Shown piece by piece: positions 1 through 4,762 of a DNA stretch of 7,779 nt. Origin of the DNA: Thalassospiraceae bacterium (GTDB lineage Bacteria; Pseudomonadota; Alphaproteobacteria; Rhodospirillales; Magnetovibrionaceae); NCBI GenBank assembly GCA_030637845.1, contig DAOWFT010000022.1, positions 1-7,779 on the forward strand. Direction: 5' to 3'. Made by a program: the position numbers and the translations under genes. Under the pieces are notes generated by a model that was not told the DNA's origin, made no database searches, and was given only the letters and a program-made list of their open reading frames with translations. How positions within the stretch are numbered: position 1 is the stretch's first letter; each line of letters opens with the position of its first letter.

Positions 1-229
1 CCATGCCTTGGCCCTGACCTTGGCCCTGCATATGACCCCGCATATGACCCTGCATGTAACCCTGGCCATCTTCGTGGTTTTGCATGTAACCCTGGCCCGC
101 GCCTTTGCCCTGACCCTGACTCTGACCCTGACCCTGACCACCGCCGGGACCGTGCGCCAGAGCGGCGGTAGCGACCAGTGCACTGAGGCTCACAGCGGCG
201 ACGGTGAGAATGATGTTGTTGCGCTTCAT
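1..229 (-). CDS. Exported Gly/Gln-rich protein with Met-His repeats, 3' end outside window
   Basis: I do not recognise a family. The ATG at 229-227 follows GGAG (240-237) at a good distance, and 76 codons are visible before the window edge. Residues 1-25 form a signal peptide: basic MKRNN, a hydrophobic stretch, then ALA before His26. The mature part is low complexity: GPGGG, GQ dipeptides (about 31-40), two copies of GQGYMQ (45-50 and 55-60), then GHMRGHMQ (61-68) and more GQ. The MxxH and HMxGHM pattern resembles periplasmic copper/silver-binding proteins of the SilE/PcoE type, but Gly/Gln/Met-rich leaders also precede EF-hand calcium proteins in alphaproteobacteria, and the deciding C-terminus is missing. 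It is divergent from a two-component pair with a Met/His-rich sensor loop, so it is a candidate target of that pair. The gene is certain enough; the function is not. Confidence 0.75.
   Translation of the reverse strand, partial: MKRNNIILTVAAVSLSALVATAALAHGPGGGQGQGQSQGQGKGAGQGYMQNHEDGQGYMQGHMRGHMQGQGQGQGM
26..97. repeat. 12-base and 30-base coding repeats in exported protein
   Basis: Three 12-base units run in tandem at 26-37, 38-49 and 50-61 (CTGCATATGACC, CCGCATATGACC, CTGCATGTAACC). The first two encode His-Met units on the minus strand. A 17-base exact copy, TGCATGTAACCCTGGCC, occurs at 51-67 and 81-97 with a 30-base period and encodes the repeated GQGYMQ. The Met/His part therefore grew by internal duplication. 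Confidence 0.8.
108..137. repeat. Hexanucleotide tandem repeat (CCCTGA)5
   Basis: Five tandem 6-base units, CCCTGA on the plus strand, with one changed base in the third unit (CTCTGA, 120-125). On the minus strand they read as Gly-Gln/Ser-Gln dipeptides in the exported repeat protein. Because the unit is two codons long, slippage would change protein length without breaking the frame. Confidence 0.85.
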
Positions 230-428
230 GATGTATCTCCTATCAAAAGGTTAGGTTTCGCCGGGGTGCTTGCCCCGTTCTGATAAAACCAATTTCAACA
301 TCCGGGTGTTACTGGCGTGTTTCTGGAAACAGGGTAAAACGTAACCGTTCATTTCAGGCACCGGGCCTGTTACATTCGGTTACAAGGTTTTCCTAACCGG
401 CTGGAAAAGAAGGCGTTATTATTTATCC
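230..428. promoter_or_regulatory. Divergent promoter region with repeated GTTAC/GGTTA motifs
   Basis: These 199 bases separate the exported repeat protein (minus) from the response regulator (plus). GTTACA occurs at 369-374 and again at 379-384, exactly 10 bases apart. CGGTTA (377-382) and TAACCG (394-399) form an inverted repeat across 11 bases. TAACCG also occurs at 342-347, GTTAC at 308-312 and GGTTAGG at 249-255. OmpR-family regulators commonly bind direct repeats about one helical turn apart, so autoregulation is plausible. I could not assign convincing -35/-10 boxes on either strand. A small CGGGG/CCCCG hairpin lies near 262-277 and has no T run. Confidence 0.4.
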
Positions 429-1184
429 ATGGAACGCACACCACATATACTTGTCGTTGATGATGACCGCGAAATTCGCGATCTTCTGGCACGGTTTCTG
501 GTCAAGCACGGCCTGCGCGTCAGCACCGCCGCGGATGGCCGGGAAATGCACACGCACCTTAAAGATGGTGCCATTGATCTGATTGTCCTCGATATCATGA
601 TGCCGGGCGAAGACGGCCTGACATTAACCCGCAACCTGCGTGCAGGAAAAAACCGGGTACCGATTATCCTGCTCACCGCCATGGGCGAGGATACAGACCG
701 TATCATCGGGCTGGAAATGGGCGCGGATGACTATATGCCCAAGCCGTTCAATTCACGCGAGTTGCTGGCCCGCATCAAGGCGGTATTACGTCGTTTCGAA
801 GACGGGCCCGTGGCCGCGGGCGGGGTGATTGACGGAGCGGAAGCCGTGCATTTTCTGGGCTGGTCTTTTAACATTGGTGCCCGCGAACTGACCGACCCCG
901 CCGGAACCCCCGTAACGCTGAGCGGTGGCGAGTTCGAATTGCTTCAGGCATTTATTACCCACCCCGGTCGGGTACTTAATCGCGATCAGCTGTTGGATTT
1001 GGCGCGCGGACGCGACACCCAACCGTTTGACCGCGCCATTGACGTGCAGGTGAGCCGCCTGCGCAGAAAAATCGAGCCGGATCCCAAAACGCCGACGCTG
1101 ATCAAAACCGTGCGTGGCGGCGGCTACATGTTCACCCCCAAGGTTACAGTTTCTGGTGGTTCCGCCGATGGGGGGACGTCATGA
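429..1184 (+). CDS. OmpR-family two-component response regulator
   Basis: A cytoplasmic transcription factor of 251 residues, the usual size for the OmpR/PhoB class. The receiver domain (about 5-122) has the acidic pocket D11/D12, the phosphoacceptor D55 in LIVLDIMMPG, the switch T83 in LLTA, and K105 in MPKPF. After a linker (about 123-138) comes the winged-helix DNA-binding domain (about 139-237). It has the GEFELL segment, the recognition helix DRAIDVQVSRLRRKIE and the C-terminal hairpin VRGGGYMF. All catalytic residues are present, so it should be phosphorylated by the kinase encoded next, with which it overlaps by four bases. The only nearby Shine-Dalgarno-like run, AGAAGG at 408-413, is about 15 bases from the ATG, unusually far, but no better in-frame start is visible. 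Targets cannot be read from sequence; the divergent exported protein is the obvious candidate. Confidence 0.95.
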   Translation: MERTPHILVVDDDREIRDLLARFLVKHGLRVSTAADGREMHTHLKDGAIDLIVLDIMMPGEDGLTLTRNLRAGKNRVPIILLTAMGEDTDRIIGLEMGADDYMPKPFNSRELLARIKAVLRRFEDGPVAAGGVIDGAEAVHFLGWSFNIGARELTDPAGTPVTLSGGEFELLQAFITHPGRVLNRDQLLDLARGRDTQPFDRAIDVQVSRLRRKIEPDPKTPTLIKTVRGGGYMFTPKVTVSGGSADGGTS

Positions 1185-2560
1185 AGTTATGGCCCGTCAC
1201 CATCATGGGGCGCACTTTGGCGGTAATGCTTGCGGGCATTGCCCTGGTTTCGGGTATCTTGTTCGGCCAACTGTATTGGGAACGCCAAGCCCTGCTCACC
1301 AGTATCGGCGGGTGGCATGTGGTAACGCGTATCGCGGGTGTGGTTCAAGAGATGGAAGAAATGCCCGCTGGCGCGCGCTTGGATGCGCTTGATAGCTATC
1401 AGGGGGCAGGCTTTCGCATAACCTTGTCGGCGGACAGTCCGCTGGCGGATAATCGTCTCCAATGGCAGGGACGTTTAATTCGCGATGCCCTAGAAAGCGA
1501 GCTTGGCCCAATAGCGGAAAAAAACTTGCGGATCGGTATAGGCGAATTGGCCGCGCGGCGCCCAATGTTGCCATCCCCCATGCACCAACCTCTGGGCATG
1601 GGGCGCATGATGCACGGCCAAGATGATTTCCCACGCAGTGCCATGGTGATTTCAATGCGCCTTAGAGACGGTGAATGGCTGAGCGTTGCCACGCCGCCAA
1701 CACCGATGCCCGCATTTTGGGGATCGCAATTTTTCTGGCTGGCGGTACCGGGTCTTTTGATTGTTGTGACCGTTAGTATTTGGGCGGTGCGCCGCGCAAT
1801 CCAGCCGTTGCATTTGTTTGCCCGTGCCGCCGAACGCCTAGGCATGGATTTTAACGCCAAACCCCTGGCCGAAACCGGACCGCGTGAGGTCCGGCTCGCG
1901 GCCAAGGCCTTCAATTTGATGCAGTTACGATTGCAAACGTTTGTCCGTAGCCGCACACATATGCTGGCTGCTATTTCGCACGACCTGCGCACACCGATTA
2001 CGCGCCTGAAATTGCGCGCCGAGTTTGTCGATGACAAAGAGCAACGTCAAAAAATGCTGGCCGATCTGGATGAAATGGAAGCGATGATCGCCACCACCTT
2101 GCGGTTCGCACGCGATGATGTCATGGGCGAACCCGCCGAGGCGTTGGACCTTGCCGCTTTGGTGCGTGAATGTGCCCAAAGCGAAAAAGGCAGCGTGCAT
2201 TGTATCTTGCCAGAAGAATTGCCGTTCAGCGGAAGCCCCGTAGGATTAAAGCGCTTGGTGAACAACCTGTTGGGCAATGCGATGCGTTATGCGCAAACGG
2301 TTGAGGTAGAGCTTTCGACCACAGATGACAGCATTATCCTGAATGTGCGCGATGATGGACCCGGTATCCCGCAAGACATGCTGGAACGTGTGTTCGATCC
2401 GTTTGTGCGCGTAGAGGGGTCGCGCTCGCGTGAAACCGGAGGCGCCGGGTTGGGTCTGGCTGCCGTTCGCACCATCGCTCAGGCCCATGGCGGTGAGGTA
2501 GAGCTTATCAATCGTGATGGTGGTGGGCTGGACGTTCGTATGGTGCTGCCGCGCGGATAA
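1181..2560 (+). CDS. EnvZ-like membrane sensor histidine kinase
   Basis: An inner-membrane kinase of 459 residues whose ATG lies in the ATGA overlap with the regulator stop, so translation is probably coupled and the two form a pair. Membrane segment 1 is about 10-33, the periplasmic loop about 34-182, membrane segment 2 about 183-204, and a HAMP-type linker about 205-257. The H-box is SHDLRTP with phospho-acceptor H267. The N-box has N366 in LLGNAMRYA, G1 is DDGPGIP (D391), the F-box is FDPF, and G2 is GGAGLGLA (420-427). All motifs are intact, so phosphatase/kinase function like EnvZ is expected. The periplasmic loop has an odd Met/His cluster at about 129-155 (M129, M134, H135, M140, M143, M144, H145, M155), which may bind a soft metal or be a flexible sensor tip. 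The stimulus is unknown. Confidence 0.93.
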   Translation: MKLWPVTIMGRTLAVMLAGIALVSGILFGQLYWERQALLTSIGGWHVVTRIAGVVQEMEEMPAGARLDALDSYQGAGFRITLSADSPLADNRLQWQGRLIRDALESELGPIAEKNLRIGIGELAARRPMLPSPMHQPLGMGRMMHGQDDFPRSAMVISMRLRDGEWLSVATPPTPMPAFWGSQFFWLAVPGLLIVVTVSIWAVRRAIQPLHLFARAAERLGMDFNAKPLAETGPREVRLAAKAFNLMQLRLQTFVRSRTHMLAAISHDLRTPITRLKLRAEFVDDKEQRQKMLADLDEMEAMIATTLRFARDDVMGEPAEALDLAALVRECAQSEKGSVHCILPEELPFSGSPVGLKRLVNNLLGNAMRYAQTVEVELSTTDDSIILNVRDDGPGIPQDMLERVFDPFVRVEGSRSRETGGAGLGLAAVRTIAQAHGGEVELINRDGGGLDVRMVLPRG

Positions 2561-2588
2561 ACCAAAAAATCCGTGTGTTGGTGGTTTA
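2558..2588. repeat. Inverted repeat joining the two convergent stop codons
   Basis: TAAACCA (2558-2564) is mirrored by TGGTTTA (2582-2588). The left arm contains the TAA stop of the kinase, and the right arm contains the TAA stop of the desaturase on the other strand. The loop is 17 bases. It could be a weak bidirectional terminator, but the stem is only 7 mostly A-T pairs and no T run follows, so I do not call a terminator. No better one is visible in the 25-base gap. Confidence 0.3.
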
Positions 2589-2596
2589 CGCCGCTT
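2567..2596. repeat. 30-base imperfect direct repeat, copy at desaturase 3' end
   Basis: This copy covers the last codons and stop of the desaturase plus the bases just after it. It aligns without gaps to 3719-3748 at 26 of 30 positions by eye, and all four differences are C/T transitions. Shared blocks include AAATCCG, GTGTTGG and ACGCCG. The two copies flank the desaturase in the same orientation. Confidence 0.6.
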
Positions 2597-3635
2597 TCAG
2601 GTCGCTAAAGCCGATCAGCCTGCCGGCATGTTCGTCCCACAGAACCAGGCGCACGGACTTCAGGCTTTGCGTTATGGTCAGCCTGCTCATCCCCTGTAAT
2701 TCGGGGCTGGCATCGAGGCAGTCCTGCAGGCGGTAGAACGGAATAGTGCCGCACAGGTGGTGGATGTGGTGGATGCCGATGTTGCCGGTAAGCCAGCTCA
2801 ACACGGGCGGCAACACATAGTAAGAACTGCCGAGGATGGCGGCGGAATGGAAATCCCAGTCTTTCTCGTCCGCCCAGTGGGTATCGGCGAATTGATGCTG
2901 GATGAAAAACATCCAGCCACCGATCCACGCCGCCACGGCAACGGCGGGCAGGAATACTATCAGAAATGTTTTTAAGCCAACCAGTGCTATCACCGGGCCA
3001 TAGAGCAAAACCAGAACCAGATCGGTCAAGAGCACGCTGCGCCATACCTTGGCAAACGGGAACGGCATGCCCAGCGGGATGCGCTGGCCGATGATGAAGT
3101 GGTACGGCATGCCGAAAACAAACAGCACCAGCGGATTGCGGTACACCCGGTAGCTAAAGCGCCTGAAGGGCGTAAGGGCGTTGTATTCCGCCACCGTCAG
3201 GGTGTCGATATCACCGAAGCCGCGTTTTCCCAGATTGCCCGAGGTCGCATGGTGCATGGCGTGGGCCTTCTGCCAGAACGAATAAGGCGTCAATGTAAAT
3301 AGGCTCAAGGCGCGGCCGAGCCAATCGTTGACGGAGCGCGAACGAAAGTACGAACCGTGGCCGCAATCGTGTTGGATGATAAACATTCGCACCAAGAAAA
3401 CCCCGGCCGGCAACACCAGCACCAGCCCCCACCAGTATTCGTGCGCAACCGCAAACAGCATCGCGGCGATGAGGGCAAAAAATGGAACGGCGGTGACGAG
3501 CAACTGGACGACGCTACGCTTGGTGTCGCCACCTTTATAGGCGGCGCAATGCTTGGCAAGGCGGCGTGCTACGGTTTTCATGTCTTCGTGCGACCGCTCG
3601 GTTTCCGATTGCGGTGCGGGTGTTTGTTTATTCAT
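2586..3635 (-). CDS. Membrane fatty acid desaturase, di-iron, three His boxes
   Basis: An integral membrane, oxygen-dependent desaturase of 349 residues that would introduce a double bond into membrane lipid acyl chains. Its layout resembles bacterial acyl-lipid omega-6/delta-12-like enzymes, but the position of the double bond cannot be read from sequence. His box 1 is HDCGH (89-93), box 2 HAMHH (125-129) and box 3 HHIHH (289-293), with H247 in IQHQF. These are the expected di-iron ligands. Hydrophobic segments lie at about 44-64, 69-88, 165-185 and 200-245. It is convergent with the kinase and stands alone. The chosen ATG (3635-3633) has no Shine-Dalgarno sequence; instead the TGA of a 6-codon reading frame overlaps it as ATGA. 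Met19 is an alternative start, also without a clear site. Cold- or membrane-stress control is usual for the family but is not shown here. Confidence 0.92.
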   Translation of the reverse strand: MNKQTPAPQSETERSHEDMKTVARRLAKHCAAYKGGDTKRSVVQLLVTAVPFFALIAAMLFAVAHEYWWGLVLVLPAGVFLVRMFIIQHDCGHGSYFRSRSVNDWLGRALSLFTLTPYSFWQKAHAMHHATSGNLGKRGFGDIDTLTVAEYNALTPFRRFSYRVYRNPLVLFVFGMPYHFIIGQRIPLGMPFPFAKVWRSVLLTDLVLVLLYGPVIALVGLKTFLIVFLPAVAVAAWIGGWMFFIQHQFADTHWADEKDWDFHSAAILGSSYYVLPPVLSWLTGNIGIHHIHHLCGTIPFYRLQDCLDASPELQGMSRLTITQSLKSVRLVLWDEHAGRLIGFSDLKAA

Positions 3636-3652
3636 ACTACTGCTACGGGCAT
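3632..3652 (-). CDS. Possible 6-codon leader cistron (MPVAVV) coupled to desaturase
   Basis: ATG at 3652-3650 is followed by five codons and TGA (3634-3632), giving MPVAVV. The stop overlaps the desaturase ATG as ATGA. A strong Shine-Dalgarno run, AGAGGGAGGGG (3670-3660), lies with its GGAGG core 9 bases before this ATG, while the desaturase ATG has none. In the desaturase frame, no ATG, GTG or TTG lies between the ribosome binding site and 3635. The simplest reading is that ribosomes load at the short frame and reinitiate on the desaturase. I see no regulatory codon bias in the peptide. This is inference; a wrongly placed desaturase start is the alternative. Confidence 0.4.
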   Translation of the reverse strand: MPVAVV

Positions 3653-3659
3653 AGAATCG

Positions 3660-3670
3660 CCCCTCCCTCT
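3660..3670 (-). promoter_or_regulatory. Strong ribosome binding site upstream of desaturase leader
   Basis: AGAGGGAGGGG on the minus strand contains a full GGAGG core (3666-3662). It is 9 bases from the leader ATG at 3652 but 26 bases from the desaturase ATG, too far to serve the latter directly. Its placement is the main evidence for translational coupling. Confidence 0.55.
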
Positions 3671-3718
3671 GCCCGTAATTCTTAACATTCTTTAAGCCGA
3701 CATTTCCAGATAATCTTC

Positions 3719-3748
3719 AAATCCGCGTGTTGGCGGTTCACGCCGTTT
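3719..3748. repeat. 30-base imperfect direct repeat, copy upstream of desaturase
   Basis: This is the partner of 2567-2596, gap-free with four transitions. On the minus strand, where copy one has the desaturase TAA, this copy has TGA. Extending that frame backwards gives LARLICPPLRQTA before the stop, against AGRLIGFSDLKAA in the desaturase. The shared RLI and final Ala are in register. That hints at the decayed tail of a second desaturase copy, but the match is short and may be chance or a dispersed repeat. Confidence 0.5.
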
Positions 3749-3782
3749 GGCGCAAGGGGGGGCAGATGAGGCGGGCCAACCT

Positions 3783-3801
3783 ATGCCAACGGATGCCAAC
3801 G
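3783..3801. repeat. Tandem 10-base repeat ATGCCAACG
   Basis: ATGCCAACG occurs at 3783-3791 and 3793-3801, one helical turn apart, and a further ATG continues the pattern at 3803. It lies about 130-148 bases upstream of the predicted sigma-54 start site, a position where activator sites are often found. Function is inferred only from placement. Confidence 0.4.
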
Positions 3802-3813
3802 TATGATTGTGAG

Positions 3814-3832
3814 TATTTGCAAAATGCAAATA
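3814..3832. promoter_or_regulatory. 19-base palindrome, candidate enhancer for sigma-54 activator
   Basis: TATTTGCAAAATGCAAATA consists of perfect 8-base arms around AAA. It lies at about -117 to -99 relative to the start predicted from the sigma-54 element, the usual range for bacterial enhancer-binding proteins. I do not recognise the motif as the standard site of NtrC, NifA or NorR. A simple repressor or other dimeric regulator could equally bind here. Confidence 0.5.
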
Positions 3833-3855
3833 TTAGACATTGTTTTTAACATGCA

Positions 3856-3869
3856 ACATAATCATATGT
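3856..3869. repeat. 14-base palindrome ACATA-N4-TATGT
   Basis: Perfect 5-base arms ACATA and TATGT are separated by four bases, at about -75 to -62 from the predicted sigma-54 start site. It may be a second protein site between enhancer and promoter. No clear IHF consensus is seen in the same interval. Short AT-rich palindromes are common by chance. Confidence 0.25.
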
Positions 3870-3903
3870 GTGTTTTGCGGCCCTAACTCGACCTTGGCAG
3901 CTT

Positions 3904-3920
3904 TTGGCATGTTTTTTGCT
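3904..3920 (+). promoter_or_regulatory. Sigma-54 (-24/-12) promoter for binding-protein/kinase operon
   Basis: TTGGCATGTTTTTTGCT matches the RpoN consensus TTGGCACG-N4-TTGCW except for one base (T for C). The invariant GG (3906-3907) and GC (3918-3919) are separated by exactly 10 bases, as sigma-54 requires. Transcription would start near 3931, leaving a leader of about 45 bases before the ATG at 3976. An upstream TTGGCA at 3894-3899 repeats the left half one turn earlier but lacks a -12 element. I find no good sigma-70 -10 box nearby. Transcription would need an enhancer-binding ATPase encoded elsewhere. Confidence 0.6.
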
Positions 3921-3975
3921 CCAATAGCCATTAATAAGGAAAAATACAAACAAGGCAAAAGGGATAAGTAGTCCT

Positions 3976-4749
3976 ATGACGACGAAAACATATAAAATTA
4001 CTTCTATTTTTGCACGGGCTACACTGGCCACATGGGCCATCCTGACTTTGTTGGCGACCGTTTCGCCAGCCCAGGCGACCCCGGATGTTTATATATTCAA
4101 CACCAGCACCGGCGCACCCTACGCCACTAAAGACCGCACAGGTTTTCAGGATCTGGTGGTGGCGGAAGTGTTTCGCCGCATCGGCCTTAAGGGTCAGGTG
4201 GAAATATACAGTGCCTCGAAACGCGCGCTTATTAATGCCAACGAAGGCATCGACCAAGGCGTTGCCATGCGCGTTAAAGGGTTAGATAAAAAATACCCTA
4301 ATCTGGTGCGGGTAGAAGAACGGTTAATTGAAAATGACTTTGTCGCCTATTCGAAAAACCTGAAACTGGCCACCGATAACTGGAAATCTCTAGAACCATA
4401 TATAGCTTCGCATATTAATGGCTGGGTTATATTTGAGCGCAACCTTAGCCCCAATCAGGAAAAGCAGGTTGTTAAAGATCCCGCCCAGATGTTTGCCATG
4501 CTGGACAAAGGTCGCGTTGATGTTGTGCTGTATGAACGTTGGCAGGGTCTGCAGCGGGCTGGTGAAACTGGCATAAAGGTTACCGTGCACGAACCGCCGC
4601 TGGCATCGGTTGATATGTTTATGTACATACACAAAGATTATGCTCATTTAGCGCCGAAACTGGCACAAGCACTTCGCGACATGAAAGCCGACGGGGCCTA
4701 CCAGGCCATATTTGATAAGGCCTTGAAACCGCTAATATCTGGAAATTAG
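3976..4749 (+). CDS. Periplasmic solute-binding protein, family 3 (kinase-associated)
   Basis: An exported binding protein of 257 residues. The signal peptide is residues 1-34: basic N-terminus, hydrophobic LATWAILTLLATVS, cleavage after PAQA. The mature part has the two-lobe family-3 (amino-acid-binding-like) pattern: FQDLVVAEVFRRIG near the start, GVAMRVKGL then KYPNL around 85-98, WKSL in the middle, a DKGRVDVVLYE segment, and a C-terminal helix LAQALRDMKADGAYQAIFDK. Length fits the family. It is followed by a sensor kinase and then by a paralogous binding protein, with no permease or ATPase in view. A role as a periplasmic ligand receptor for the kinase is therefore more likely than transport. 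The ligand is unknown; the usual amino-acid Arg context is not clearly conserved. The start is supported by AAAAGGG (3957-3963), about 12 bases upstream. Confidence 0.88.
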   Translation: MTTKTYKITSIFARATLATWAILTLLATVSPAQATPDVYIFNTSTGAPYATKDRTGFQDLVVAEVFRRIGLKGQVEIYSASKRALINANEGIDQGVAMRVKGLDKKYPNLVRVEERLIENDFVAYSKNLKLATDNWKSLEPYIASHINGWVIFERNLSPNQEKQVVKDPAQMFAMLDKGRVDVVLYERWQGLQRAGETGIKVTVHEPPLASVDMFMYIHKDYAHLAPKLAQALRDMKADGAYQAIFDKALKPLISGN

Positions 4750-4754
4750 GGTGG
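4748..4754 (+). promoter_or_regulatory. Ribosome binding site choosing ATG 4763 for the PAS kinase
   Basis: AGGGTGG spans the stop codon of the upstream binding protein and lies 8 bases before ATG 4763. The alternative GTG at 4751 falls inside this site and would have no properly spaced site of its own. I therefore start the kinase at 4763, four codons shorter than the longest reading frame. Confidence 0.65.
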
Positions 4755-4762
4755 TCGGGCAC

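Larger units (their letters stand above)
3653..3975. promoter_or_regulatory. Divergent intergenic region, desaturase versus binding-protein operon
   Basis: These 323 bases hold no convincing protein gene beyond the leader frame next to the desaturase. Part of it is GC-rich (about 3720-3800), and the half nearest the plus-strand operon is AT-rich. It carries the second 30-base repeat, a 10-base tandem repeat, two palindromes and a sigma-54-type promoter, each listed separately. For the desaturase I see only weak -35-like TTGAAG near 3712-3707 on the minus strand without a good -10, so I do not call its promoter. Confidence 0.5.

Noticed and set aside
8..283. 91-residue plus-strand frame rich in Thr-Leu repeats
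   Set aside because: It is the antisense reading of the repeat tract in the minus-strand exported gene, which has a ribosome binding site and signal peptide; the plus frame has neither.
1399..2037. 212-residue minus-strand frame inside the EnvZ-like kinase
   Set aside because: It lies antisense to a kinase with all motifs intact. It is Arg/Ser/Ala-rich with no recognisable domain, as expected of a shadow frame in GC-rich DNA.
3357..3695. 112-residue plus-strand frame over the desaturase 5' end
   Set aside because: It is His/Gln-rich antisense to the desaturase N-terminus, with no domain and no ribosome binding site supporting it.
3700..3760. Possible tRNA-like sequence (TTCAAATCC as in a T-loop)
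   Set aside because: The bases on either side of TTCAAAT do not pair into a T-stem, and no acceptor, D or anticodon arm can be drawn.
3846..4040. 64-residue minus-strand frame with a hydrophobic stretch over the sigma-54 promoter
   Set aside because: It overlaps the signal peptide of the first binding protein in antisense, and the hydrophobic run is the complement of AT-rich DNA. I prefer the promoter reading, though a small membrane peptide is not formally excluded.
4751..4762. GTG 4751 as start of the PAS kinase
   Set aside because: It falls within the ribosome binding site AGGGTGG that is correctly spaced for ATG 4763.
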